Shown here: positions 43,933 through 53,073 of the stretch, piece after piece
How positions within the stretch are numbered: position 1 is the first letter of the stretch
Layout: each line of letters opens with the position of its first letter
Source: Sphingobium scionense
GTDB lineage: Bacteria; Pseudomonadota; Alphaproteobacteria; Sphingomonadales; Sphingomonadaceae
NCBI RefSeq assembly: GCF_014197035.1
Contig: NZ_JACIEU010000003.1
Span: 276,093 to 340,092 of the forward strand
Direction of reading: 5' to 3'
DNA length: 64,000 nt
Translations under genes and position numbers: made by a program
Notes under the pieces: model-generated
Database searches by the model: none
Told to the model about the DNA's origin: nothing
What the model saw: the letters and a program-made list of their open reading frames with translations, nothing else

Positions 43933-43967
43933 CGGCGGCGATTGGTAAAGCCCAACCATCGCCGCCG
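43933..43967 (+). other. hairpin in the ahcY leader
   Basis: CGGCGGCGAT (43933-43942) pairs with ATCGCCGCCG (43958-43967), and the 15-nt interior may add a GGT/ACC pair. It lies 50 bp before the ahcY GTG. No T-tract follows on the plus strand, so it is more likely a leader structure than a terminator. Confidence 0.5.
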
Positions 43968-44016
43968 CCTTCCTTATGCCGGCGGCCAGTCAATTTCTAA
44001 TGATGGAGACAGGCTC

Positions 44017-45435
44017 GTGGCCACCGTACCCGCTGACAAGGCGCAGGATTATGTGATCGCCGATATCGGTCTTGCCGCTTTTGGCCGCAAGGAAATCGAG
44101 ATCGCCGAAACCGAAATGCCCGGCCTGATGGCTCTGCGCGCCGAGTTCGGCGCGTCGCAGCCGCTCAAGGGGGCGCGCATCACCGGTTCGCTGCACATGA
44201 CGATCCAGACTGCGGTGCTGATCGAAACGCTGACCGCGCTGGGCGCGCAGGTCCGCTGGGCGACGTGCAACATCTATTCGACGCAGGACCATGCCGCCGC
44301 CGCCATCGCCGCGTCGGGCGTGCCGGTCTTCGCGATCAAGGGTGAAAGCCTTCAGGAATATTGGGACTATGTCGAGCGTATCTTCGACTGGCACAATGAC
44401 GACAGCGGTGTCTGCAACCTGATCCTGGACGACGGCGGCGACGCCACCATGTTCGCCCTGTGGGGTGCGCGCGTGGAGGCGGGTGAAGAGCTGTTCACCC
44501 CGTCGAACGAGGAAGAGGAAATCTTCGTCGCCGTGCTGAAGCGCGTTCTCAGGGAACGTCCCGGCTTCCTGACCAAGACCGTCCAGTCGATCAAGGGCGT
44601 GTCGGAAGAGACGACCACTGGCGTCCACCGCCTGTATGAACTGTCGAAGAAGGGCAAGCTGCCTTTCCCCGCGATCAACGTGAACGACAGCGTCACCAAG
44701 TCGAAGTTCGACAATCTCTATGGCTGCAAGGAATCGCTGGTCGACGCGATCCGTCGCGGCACCGACGTCATGCTGGCCGGCAAGGTCGCCTGCGTCGCCG
44801 GCTTCGGTGACGTCGGCAAGGGTTCTGCCGCGTCGCTCCGCAATGGCGGCGCCCGGGTGCTGGTGACCGAAGTCGATCCGATCTGCGCGCTGCAGGCCGC
44901 GATGGAAGGCTATGAGGTCGTGACGATGGAAGAAGCGGCGCCGCGCGCCGACATCTTCGTCACCGCGACCGGCAACGAAGGCGTCCTGACCGTCGATCAC
45001 ATGCGCGCCATGAAGAATATGGCGATCGTGTCGAACATCGGTCACTTCGACAGCGAGATCGAGATTGCCGGCCTCGCCAATATGAAGTGGACCGAGATCA
45101 AGCCGCAGGTCGACGAAGTTGAGTTCCCCGATGGCAAGAAGATCATCGTCCTGTCGAAGGGCCGCCTGGTCAACCTGGGCAACGCCACCGGCCACCCCAG
45201 CTTCGTGATGTCGGCCAGCTTCACCAACCAGACGCTGGCTCAGATCGAGCTGTGGACCAAGAGCGAGACCTACGGCAACGACGTCTATGTCCTGCCCAAG
45301 CATCTGGACGAAAAGGTCGCCGCGCTGCATCTGGAAAAGCTGGGCGTGAAGCTGACCCAGCTCAGCCAGCGCCAGGCCGACTATATCGGCGTGCCGGTCG
45401 AAGGCCCGTTCAAGCCGGACCATTACCGCTACTAA
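44017..45435 (+). CDS. ahcY: adenosylhomocysteinase
   Basis: This 472-residue enzyme splits S-adenosylhomocysteine into adenosine and homocysteine, recycling methyl donors. It shows the family segments '[11 protein letters not shown]', the NAD+-binding '[14 protein letters not shown]' and the C-terminal 'DHYRY' end. The start is a GTG at 44017 with GGAGA upstream; a farther one at 43942 lies inside the leader hairpin. It is followed by a strong terminator. Confidence 0.96.
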   Translation: MATVPADKAQDYVIADIGLAAFGRKEIEIAETEMPGLMALRAEFGASQPLKGARITGSLHMTIQTAVLIETLTALGAQVRWATCNIYSTQDHAAAAIAASGVPVFAIKGESLQEYWDYVERIFDWHNDDSGVCNLILDDGGDATMFALWGARVEAGEELFTPSNEEEEIFVAVLKRVLRERPGFLTKTVQSIKGVSEETTTGVHRLYELSKKGKLPFPAINVNDSVTKSKFDNLYGCKESLVDAIRRGTDVMLAGKVACVAGFGDVGKGSAASLRNGGARVLVTEVDPICALQAAMEGYEVVTMEEAAPRADIFVTATGNEGVLTVDHMRAMKNMAIVSNIGHFDSEIEIAGLANMKWTEIKPQVDEVEFPDGKKIIVLSKGRLVNLGNATGHPSFVMSASFTNQTLAQIELWTKSETYGNDVYVLPKHLDEKVAALHLEKLGVKLTQLSQRQADYIGVPVEGPFKPDHYRY

Positions 45436-45441
45436 GACAGG

Positions 45442-45471
45442 AAAAGGGGGAGGGCCATCCTCCCCCTTTTT
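45442..45471 (+). terminator. intrinsic terminator after ahcY
   Basis: A 12-bp stem of AAAAGGGGGAGG with its complement encloses GCCAT and is followed by TTTTT. Confidence 0.92.
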
Positions 45472-45615
45472 ACCTTATCTGATGCCCGGACCATGCTGTG
45501 CCGGGCATTCACCATATCTGGACGCTTCCCGCCGTCGCAGACTTGCGATAGGCCCATGGCCATTGGTCTGTATGAACGATAAACAACTGGTCGCGAATGG
45601 GATGGGAATGGCGCA

Positions 45616-47964
45616 ATGGGGTCTGTGAGCCCGCTTGCCACTTTGTTGCTGGGCACGGTGATGGCTGGCTGGTTGGGGGCTGCGATATGGGCGCTGGTCA
45701 CGGGCCAGCGTATGCGCCGCGAAGGGATGCAGGCGCAGGGCAAGCTGGATCGGCTGACGACGCTGCTGGCGTCGGCACCGGCTGCGCCGGTCATCATTCA
45801 CCCCGATGGTCGGATGGAGGCGGCCGACCGGCTGGGCAAATGGCTGGGTCGTGATCGTGTTCCGACCTTCGTGTCCGAATTGACGGCGCCCGATGGCGGG
45901 CTTGAGCCGGCGGACGCTGCCGCTCTGGGCCGCGAGATCGGCGCTGCGCAGAAGGCCGGCAAAAGCTTTTCCCTACCGATCAGGGGCAGTGGATCGTCCA
46001 GAACCTTGCTGGTTCGCGGGGCGCCCGCCGGGCCGGGGTTGGCGGCCAATGGCGGCGTCGTTCTGTGGATCTTTGACGCGACCGACAGCCAGGCCGAAAT
46101 TCAGGCACTGAGCGGGACCGTCGCGCAACTGCGCGAAGCGCTGGAGGCGCTGGCGGGACTGGTCGAAGCCGCGCCTTTTCCGATGTGGCATCGCACTCCC
46201 GACCTGCGCCTGAGCCTGGTCAACAGCGCCTATGTGCGCGCGGTCGATGGCCCCGGCGCCCATGATGTCATCGTGAACGGCATAGAGCTGGTCGAAAATG
46301 TCAACGGATTCAGCCCGCAGGATGCCGCCGCGCAAGCCATGGATGAGGGGGGCTCGCTCGCGCGGATCGTTCCCGCGACGATCGACGGCGAACGGCGGAC
46401 CATGCGCGTCGTCGACGTGCCCCTGGGGCCGGCGGGCGTTGCGGGTTTTGCGATGGACCAGCATGAACTGGAACAGGCCAGGGTAGAGCATCGTCGTCTG
46501 GAAGCGGCCCAGCGCGATCTCCTTGATCGCCTGTCGGCCGGTGTCGCACGCTTCGGCCCCGACCGCGCCCTGCGCTTCTGGAACCAGCCGTTCATCAGCC
46601 TGTTCGGCCTCAAGCAAGAGGCGTTGACCGACACGCCGCTGTTCGAGCGCGTGCTCGACCAGATGCGCGACGCCCGTCGCTTGCCGGAAAATCGCGACTT
46701 TCCCGCTTGGCGGGCGGAGCGGCGTGACTGGTTCCTGTCGCCTGACCCGCTGGAGGAAAATTGGCTGTTGGTCGATGGCACGCATTTGCGCGTCTATGCC
46801 CAGCCGCTGCCCGACGGCGGCCTGTTGCTGATCTTCGAGGATCGGACCGAACAGGTGCAATTGTCGAGCGCGCGCGATACGCTGCTGCGGGTGCGGACGG
46901 CGACCTTCGACAATTTGTTCGAGGCGATCGGCGTCTTCTCGTCCGATGGGCGCCTGCATTTGTGGAACAGTCGTTTCCGCACCATCTGGGACATCAGCGA
47001 AGAGGCGCTGGGCAAGCATCCCCGCATTGATGAGCTGATGCGCGCCGTGCAAAGCCGGCTTGCCAAGCCGCAGCAGAGCAATCTGGTCCGCGAACTGGTC
47101 CGCGCGGCGACGGTCGAGCGCAAGCAGCGCGTCGGCCATGTCGGCTTTGCCGACGGTCGTATCTTCGAATTTGCCGCCATTCCGCTGCCGGATGGCAATG
47201 CGCTGTTCACGATGTTGGATGTCACCGACAGCCGGCGGGTCGAGCAGATGCTGCGCGACCGGAACGAGGCGCTGGAGCAGGCGGACAAGGTCAAGACCGC
47301 CTTCGTCACGAACATGAGCTATGAATTGCGCACGCCGCTGACGACCATCGCCGGCTTTGCCGAGATGATGAGCGCGGGCTATGCCGGTGAACTCAGCGAC
47401 AGCGCGGTCGAATATGTGAACGGCATCCTGCAAAGCACCGGGCGGCTGTCGATGCTGATCGACAATGTGCTCGACCTGACCCAGGGCGAAGCCGGCACCT
47501 TGCCGATCGAACGCAGCGAGGTCGATCTGGCGGCGCTGGTGCGCGCCAGCGTCGCGCGGATCGACGCCGAGGCGACGGCCAAGGGGATCGATCTTGCCGT
47601 CACTCTGCAGGATACGCTGGGGCTGATCCAGGGCGATGCACGCCGGATCGGCCAGGCGGTCGATCATCTTCTGGAAAATGCGGTGCGCTATTGCGGCTCG
47701 GGCGCCCGGGTGCTGTTGCATGGCGATGGCGGCCCCGATCTCGCGCGCCTGGTGGTGTCCGACAATGGCCCCGGCATCGATGCGACCCGGCAGGCGACGA
47801 TCTTCGATGCGATCAGCCGTGCCGAACAGAACCGCAAGGGTGCCCGCGCGACGATCGGTCTGCCGCTGGTCAAGCAGTTGGCGCAGGCCCATGGCGGCAC
47901 CTTCGAACTTGTGTCGGAACCGGGGCAGGGAACGATGGTCGTGATCGAGCTGCCCCGTGGCTGA
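45616..47964 (+). CDS. PAS histidine-kinase-like protein with Tyr in place of the phospho-acceptor His
   Basis: The 782-residue protein has one N-terminal membrane helix, two or more PAS domains (near residues 180-270 and 300-420) and a C-terminal kinase region. The dimerisation box reads NMSYELRTPLTTI: Tyr569 sits where the phosphorylated His of a true kinase lies. The N box (DHLLENAVRYC), D box (DNGPGID) and a G-box-like turn are present, so ATP may bind. Similar Tyr-bearing kinases occur beside tsaE in other alphaproteobacteria, to my knowledge. It could be a scaffold or sensor without autophosphorylation. It overlaps tsaE by 8 bp and opens the operon. Confidence 0.9.
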   Translation: MGSVSPLATLLLGTVMAGWLGAAIWALVTGQRMRREGMQAQGKLDRLTTLLASAPAAPVIIHPDGRMEAADRLGKWLGRDRVPTFVSELTAPDGGLEPADAAALGREIGAAQKAGKSFSLPIRGSGSSRTLLVRGAPAGPGLAANGGVVLWIFDATDSQAEIQALSGTVAQLREALEALAGLVEAAPFPMWHRTPDLRLSLVNSAYVRAVDGPGAHDVIVNGIELVENVNGFSPQDAAAQAMDEGGSLARIVPATIDGERRTMRVVDVPLGPAGVAGFAMDQHELEQARVEHRRLEAAQRDLLDRLSAGVARFGPDRALRFWNQPFISLFGLKQEALTDTPLFERVLDQMRDARRLPENRDFPAWRAERRDWFLSPDPLEENWLLVDGTHLRVYAQPLPDGGLLLIFEDRTEQVQLSSARDTLLRVRTATFDNLFEAIGVFSSDGRLHLWNSRFRTIWDISEEALGKHPRIDELMRAVQSRLAKPQQSNLVRELVRAATVERKQRVGHVGFADGRIFEFAAIPLPDGNALFTMLDVTDSRRVEQMLRDRNEALEQADKVKTAFVTNMSYELRTPLTTIAGFAEMMSAGYAGELSDSAVEYVNGILQSTGRLSMLIDNVLDLTQGEAGTLPIERSEVDLAALVRASVARIDAEATAKGIDLAVTLQDTLGLIQGDARRIGQAVDHLLENAVRYCGSGARVLLHGDGGPDLARLVVSDNGPGIDATRQATIFDAISRAEQNRKGARATIGLPLVKQLAQAHGGTFELVSEPGQGTMVVIELPRG

Positions 47965-48415
47965 ACTGGATATGATCCTGGAGGGCGAAGGCGCTCAGCT
48001 CGATCTGGGACGCCGCCTGGCCGCCCATGTCCGCATCGGTGATGTGGTCGCCCTGGAAGGTGGCCTTGGTGCAGGCAAGACCACGTTGGCGCGCGGGCTG
48101 CTGGAAGGGCTTGGCCTGGAAGGGGAGGCGCCCAGCCCCAGTTTTGCGATCGTCCAGCCCTATGACATTCCCGATGTCCGTCTGCCGGTCGCGCATGTCG
48201 ATCTTTACCGTCTCGATGATGCGGACGAGGCGGCAGAGCTGGCGCTGGATGAATATTTGCAGGACAGTCTGCTTATTATCGAATGGCCCGACAGACTGGG
48301 CGATGCGCTTTGGTCGCATGCGTTGTTTTTGACCATCACGATCGAGCCGGATGGCGCACGGCGCTTGACAGCGCGCGTGCCCGACGCTTGGACGGATCGA
48401 TGGTCACAGATATGA
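47957..48415 (+). CDS. tsaE: TsaE, tRNA t6A-modification ATPase
   Basis: This 152-residue P-loop ATPase takes part in making threonylcarbamoyladenosine at A37 of tRNAs that read ANN codons. Walker A is GGLGAGKTTL. 'SPSFAIVQPY' and 'HVDLYRLDD' are typical TsaE segments. The chosen GTG overlaps the kinase gene; an ATG five codons later (47972) is possible. The stop overlaps the next ATG (ATGA). Confidence 0.94.
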   Translation: MAELDMILEGEGAQLDLGRRLAAHVRIGDVVALEGGLGAGKTTLARGLLEGLGLEGEAPSPSFAIVQPYDIPDVRLPVAHVDLYRLDDADEAAELALDEYLQDSLLIIEWPDRLGDALWSHALFLTITIEPDGARRLTARVPDAWTDRWSQI

Positions 48416-49398
48416 TCCCCCCCGCAACCGCTCCCGCTTTCCTCACGCAGGCGGGTTGGGATGGCGCCGCCATCGTTCCGCTCGCCGGCGATGCCTCCTT
48501 CCGTCGCTATTTCCGCGTGGTCGACGGTGGCCGCCGAGCCGTGCTGATGGACGCGCCGCCGCCGCATGAAGATCCGCGTCCGTTCATCGCGATTGCCCAG
48601 CATCTGCTGGGTCAGGGCTTTGCCGCACCGGCGATCCTGGCCCAGGACTTGACGCAGGGGCTTGTCCTGATCGAGGATTTCGGCGACGAGCGCCTGAAGG
48701 AACATGTCGAGGATGATCCAACGGGCGAACTGGCGGTCTATCGCCGCGCGATCGATCTGCTGGCCGACCTGCACACGCTGCCGGCGGCCGATGTCCCGCC
48801 CTATGACCGCGCGGTCTATCAGCGCGAGGTCGGACTGCTGACCGAATGGTATTGCCCGGCGCTGGGGCTGGATGTCGATGCCGATGCCTATCATGCAGCT
48901 TGGGACGCGGTGCTGCCGATCGCCGAGCAGTCGGCGAGTCCTGTCGTCACCGTGCTGCGCGACTATCATGCCGAGAATATCATGCTGATCGACCGGCCCG
49001 AGGTGGGCGGCCTTGGCCTGCTGGATTTTCAGGACGCGCTGGCTGGGCATCCTGCCTATGATCTCGTCTCGTTGCTCCAGGATGCGCGCCGCGACGTGTC
49101 GCCGGAACTGGAAGCGGCGATGCTGGCTCATTATCATGCAGTGGCCAATCCGCCGGCCGATTTCGATGCCGCCTATGCGGTACTGGGTGCCCAGCGCAAC
49201 GCGAAGATCATCGGCATCTTCACGCGGCTTTGGAAGCGCGACCACAAGCCGCGCTACCTGTCCTATCTGCCACGGATGTGGGCCTTGCTGGAGCGCGACC
49301 TTGCCCATCCGGCGTTGGCGCCGGTCAAGGCCTGGTTCGACGCCAATATTCCCGCCGATAAGCGTCATCATGCGCTTGAGGAGTTTGGGCAGGCATGA
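48412..49398 (+). CDS. amgK: AmgK, N-acetylmuramate/N-acetylglucosamine kinase
   Basis: The product, 328 residues from the ATG at 48412, is an aminoglycoside-phosphotransferase-fold kinase. It has 'GDASFRRYFRV' near the N-terminus, the catalytic 'LRDYHAENIMLI' loop, and 'LLDFQDALAGHPAYDLVSLL' that holds the metal-binding Asp. With MurU next to it, it would make MurNAc 1-phosphate in the peptidoglycan recycling route that bypasses de novo synthesis and confers fosfomycin tolerance in Pseudomonas. It overlaps tsaE and murU by 4 bp each. Confidence 0.92.
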   Translation: MIPPATAPAFLTQAGWDGAAIVPLAGDASFRRYFRVVDGGRRAVLMDAPPPHEDPRPFIAIAQHLLGQGFAAPAILAQDLTQGLVLIEDFGDERLKEHVEDDPTGELAVYRRAIDLLADLHTLPAADVPPYDRAVYQREVGLLTEWYCPALGLDVDADAYHAAWDAVLPIAEQSASPVVTVLRDYHAENIMLIDRPEVGGLGLLDFQDALAGHPAYDLVSLLQDARRDVSPELEAAMLAHYHAVANPPADFDAAYAVLGAQRNAKIIGIFTRLWKRDHKPRYLSYLPRMWALLERDLAHPALAPVKAWFDANIPADKRHHALEEFGQA

Positions 49399-50102
49399 TC
49401 GATACCGCCATGCTCATGGCAGCGGGCCTCGGCAAGCGGATGCGGCCACTGACCGCAACCCGGCCGAAGCCGCTGGTCAAGGTCGCCGGCAAGGCGCTGA
49501 TGGATCATGCACTCGATCGGCTGGCGGCTGGCGGCATCAAGACGGTGGTCGTCAATGTCCATTATCTTGCCGACACGGTCGAGGCGCATCTCAAGACGCG
49601 CAAGGATAGGGACTTTCGCATTTCCGACGAACGGGCCAAGCTGCTGGAGACTGGTGGTGGACTGATCCACGCCAGGCCGCTGCTTGGCGACAAGCCGTTC
49701 ATCTGCGCCAATAGTGATAATTTGTGGATCGACGGTCCGGCAGAGACGCTGGGCATGATGCAGCGGCTTTGGGATCCCGAACGGATGGATGCGCTGCTGC
49801 TGCTGGTGCCGTTGGCGCGGGCCAATTGCCATAGCGGTCCGGGCGATTTTCACATGGATGCCGATGGTCGCCTGACCCGGCGCAAGACCGCCCATGTCGC
49901 GCCGTTCGTCTTCACCGGCGTGCAGATCCTGTCGCCCAGCCTGCTGGTCGATCCGCCGGCGGATGTTTTTTCGACGAACATCTTTTGGAACCGTGCGATC
50001 GAGGCCGGGCGCCTCTATGGCGCGGTGCATCAGGGGCTGTGGTTCGATGTAGGCACGCCGCAGGCCATTCCCGTCGTGGAGTCGATGATCGCCCATGGGT
50101 GA
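49395..50102 (+). CDS. murU: MurU, MurNAc 1-phosphate uridylyltransferase
   Basis: This 235-residue nucleotidyltransferase makes UDP-MurNAc from MurNAc 1-phosphate. The N-terminal 'MAAGLGKRMRPLT' and 'RPKPLVKVAG' are the nucleotide-binding signature, and 'ICANSDNLWID' carries the metal-binding Asp. It completes the AmgK-MurU recycling pair. It overlaps addB by 8 bp, so translation is coupled. Confidence 0.93.
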   Translation: MIDTAMLMAAGLGKRMRPLTATRPKPLVKVAGKALMDHALDRLAAGGIKTVVVNVHYLADTVEAHLKTRKDRDFRISDERAKLLETGGGLIHARPLLGDKPFICANSDNLWIDGPAETLGMMQRLWDPERMDALLLLVPLARANCHSGPGDFHMDADGRLTRRKTAHVAPFVFTGVQILSPSLLVDPPADVFSTNIFWNRAIEAGRLYGAVHQGLWFDVGTPQAIPVVESMIAHG

Positions 50103-53073
50103 TCGAGCCGAGCCGGCGCTGTACACCATCCCGGCGCATCGCGCCTTCGCCGACGCGCTGGTCGCCGGCATATTGGCGCAGCAGGGGAGCGATCCCGTCC
50201 GTCTGGCGCAGGGCATGGTCCTGCTGCCCAGCAACCGCGCCGTGCGTGCGGTCAGCGACGCATTCGTCCGCCGGGCCGAAGGCGGACTGCTGCTGCCCCG
50301 TCTGGTCGCGCTGGGCGACCCGGAACTGGGCGAGGAAGTCGGCGGCGCATTGGACCCACTCTGGGAAGGCGATGCGGTTCCCGCCGCCATCCCGCCGATG
50401 CGGCGGCAGATGATCCTTGCGCGCATGGTGCAGGATGCTGGCGGCGCGGCCGATGCCGGCCAGGCGCTGCAACTGGGGCAGGCGCTCGGCGCCGTGCTCG
50501 ACCAGATGCAGGTGGAGCGGGTGCCGCTCGATGCCCTGTCGAAGCTCGACCTGATCGAGGGGCTGTCGAGCCATTGGGAAAAATCGCTCGACCTCTTCTC
50601 CATCCTGATCGCACGCTGGCCGGCCGAACTGGCGCGGTTGGGCTTCATCGACCTAGCCGACCGGCGCAACCGGCTGTTCGATAGGGTCGCTGCACGCTGG
50701 GCGGAGGCCCCGCCGCCGGGCTTCATCGTCGCGGCCGGCATCAGCGCCACCGCGCCGGCGATCGCCGGGCTGCTGCGGCGGATCGCCGAACTGCCCAATG
50801 GACAGGTGGTATTCGCCGGCCTGGACCAGAATTTGGACGAGGATGCGTGGGGCGCGATCGGTCCTTTCCCGCCCGATCCCGTGACTGGCCGTAGCGCTGC
50901 CGGACATGAGACCCATCCCCAATATGCGCTGAAACGCCTGCTCGATCGCATGAGCGCGAGCCGCGAGGATGTCGCCCAGTGGCGTTGGGGCAGCGAGCAT
51001 GATGCGCGCGCCGTGCGCGGTCGCAATATTTCCAACGCGATGCTGCCGCCGCGCCTGACCAGTCGCTGGCGCGACCTCAAGACCGCCGATCGGTCGTTGG
51101 CCGGGGTCGAGGCGCTGGAAGTGGCGACGCCCGGTGAAGAGGCGCAGGCCATCGCCATCGCATTGCGCGAGGCGCTGGAAACGCCCGAGCGGACGGCCGC
51201 GCTGGTAACGCCCGATCGGCAACTGGCGGTGCGCGTCTCCGCCCATCTGCGCCGCTGGGGCATCGAGGCTGACGATTCCGCCGGTCAGCCTTTGTCCCGC
51301 CTGCCGCCCGGCACCTTGCTGATCGCGATGGCGGAGGCGGCTGCCGAGCGCTTCGCGCCGGTCGCGTTGCTGACCCTGCTCAAGCACCCGCTGGTGATGC
51401 GCGGCGAGATGCGCCTGCCCTGGCTGGAGGGGGTGCGCCAGCTCGACCTGCTGCTGCGCGGGCCGCGTCCGCAGGCGGGGTTGCGCGGCATCGACCTGCT
51501 ATTGGAAGCGCGCGAGGGCGAGGACCGGCAGAAGGATTTGCGGGCGCTGGCACGCGCCTGGTGGCCCTGGGCGCGCGACCTGCTGGAGCCGCTGGAAGCC
51601 GCCTTCGCGCTCGCGCCCGATCTGGCGGGGCAATTGGCGGCCGTGCGCGAACAGGCCGGGGCGCTGACCAATGACGCGCTCTGGGCCGGGCATCAGGGCC
51701 ATGCCGCCGCCGACCTGTTCGCCGAGATGGAAGCCGCCGCGACCGAAGGGCCGCGCCAGGCCGACATCCGCTCGCTGCCGGCGCTGCTCGACCATATGCT
51801 GGGCGGCGTGTCGGTGCGACCGCCACAGGGCGGCCATCCGCGCATCGCCATATTGGGTCTGGTCGAGGCGCAACTGGTGCAGGCGGACCTGATGATCCTG
51901 GGCGGGCTCAACGAAGGCAGCTGGCCGGGCCTGCCATCGCCCGATCCCTGGCTGGCGCCGCGCATCCGCCGGGAGTTGGGCCTGCCGGGGCTGGAAACCC
52001 GGATCGGCTTGGCCGCGCATGATTTCGCGAGCGCGCTGGGCGCGCGCCAAGTTCTCATCACCCGCGCCCGGCGTGGCAGCGGCGGCCCGGCGATCGCCTC
52101 GCGCTTCTGGCTGCGGCTGAAGGCGATGGCGGGGCCGCAATGGAAATCGGCTGATCATTATCGCCTGCTGGCCGATGCGCTCGATCGCCCGCCCAGCCAC
52201 CGGCCATCCGCGCGCCCCGCGCCGGTGCCGCCGCTCGCCGCCCGGCCGACCCGCATTCCCGTCACCGATGTCGACCGGCTCAAGGCCGATCCCTTCGCCT
52301 TCTATGCCCGCCGGATACTGAAGCTCAATCGCCTCGATCCGGTTGATGCCGATGCTGGCCCGGCCTGGCGCGGCACCGCAGTGCATGAGATATTGCAGCA
52401 TTGGGCGGAGGGCGGCAGTCGCGATCCGGCCGATCTCGAAGCGCGCGCCCGCGCCATGTTCGCTCGGCCCGATGTCCATCCGCTGCTCCGCGCCCTGTGG
52501 CAGCCGCGCCTGATTGAGGCGATCCGCTGGATCGCGGCCGAAGTGGCGAAGGATCAGGCCGCGGGCCGCCATATCCTGGCGGTGGAGACCGAGGGCAAGG
52601 CAGAGATTGCCGGCGTGCTGCTGACCGGCAAGGCTGACCGGATCGACCGCATGCCCGACGGCAGAATCGGCATCGTCGACTACAAGACCGGCAAGCCGCC
52701 CAGCGCGCGACAGGTGCGAGGCGGTTATGCGCTGCAATTGGGCCTGCTCGGCCTGATCGCGGAATCTGCCGATGGCGCCTTTCCCGGCGTTGCCGGCGCG
52801 CGAGTGGCGGGCAATTTTGAATATTGGTCGCTGGCGAAGAAGGGCGACGCCTTTGGCTATCGCGAGAGCCCGGTCGATCCGATCGGCAAGCGCGACAAGA
52901 TCGTCACCGCCGATTTTACCGCCTTCGTCTATGACCAGTTCCGCGACGCGGCCGAAACCTGGCTCACCGGCGCCGCGCCCTTCGCCGCGCAGGTCAATCC
53001 GGAAGTGGCCAATTATGGTGATTATGACCAGCTGATGCGGCTGGAGGAATGGTATGGGCGCGACGATGGCTAA
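50095..53073 (+). CDS. addB: AddB, double-strand-break repair nuclease subunit
   Basis: This 992-residue protein pairs with AddA to resect DNA ends at Chi-like sites for recombination. It has a degenerate helicase core and a C-terminal nuclease domain whose motif is GIVDYKTGKPP. I see no cysteine anywhere in the translated sequence, so it cannot hold the 4Fe-4S cluster that AddB of Bacillus uses. 'GGLNEGSWPGLPSPDPWL' is a conserved AddB segment. It overlaps addA by 20 bp. Confidence 0.92.
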   Translation: MGDRAEPALYTIPAHRAFADALVAGILAQQGSDPVRLAQGMVLLPSNRAVRAVSDAFVRRAEGGLLLPRLVALGDPELGEEVGGALDPLWEGDAVPAAIPPMRRQMILARMVQDAGGAADAGQALQLGQALGAVLDQMQVERVPLDALSKLDLIEGLSSHWEKSLDLFSILIARWPAELARLGFIDLADRRNRLFDRVAARWAEAPPPGFIVAAGISATAPAIAGLLRRIAELPNGQVVFAGLDQNLDEDAWGAIGPFPPDPVTGRSAAGHETHPQYALKRLLDRMSASREDVAQWRWGSEHDARAVRGRNISNAMLPPRLTSRWRDLKTADRSLAGVEALEVATPGEEAQAIAIALREALETPERTAALVTPDRQLAVRVSAHLRRWGIEADDSAGQPLSRLPPGTLLIAMAEAAAERFAPVALLTLLKHPLVMRGEMRLPWLEGVRQLDLLLRGPRPQAGLRGIDLLLEAREGEDRQKDLRALARAWWPWARDLLEPLEAAFALAPDLAGQLAAVREQAGALTNDALWAGHQGHAAADLFAEMEAAATEGPRQADIRSLPALLDHMLGGVSVRPPQGGHPRIAILGLVEAQLVQADLMILGGLNEGSWPGLPSPDPWLAPRIRRELGLPGLETRIGLAAHDFASALGARQVLITRARRGSGGPAIASRFWLRLKAMAGPQWKSADHYRLLADALDRPPSHRPSARPAPVPPLAARPTRIPVTDVDRLKADPFAFYARRILKLNRLDPVDADAGPAWRGTAVHEILQHWAEGGSRDPADLEARARAMFARPDVHPLLRALWQPRLIEAIRWIAAEVAKDQAAGRHILAVETEGKAEIAGVLLTGKADRIDRMPDGRIGIVDYKTGKPPSARQVRGGYALQLGLLGLIAESADGAFPGVAGARVAGNFEYWSLAKKGDAFGYRESPVDPIGKRDKIVTADFTAFVYDQFRDAAETWLTGAAPFAAQVNPEVANYGDYDQLMRLEEWYGRDDG

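Noticed and set aside
43898..44016. SAH riboswitch upstream of ahcY
   Set aside because: AGGCTCG appears before the GTG, but the matching 5' part of the SAH aptamer is not found, and the hairpin there does not fit the fold.
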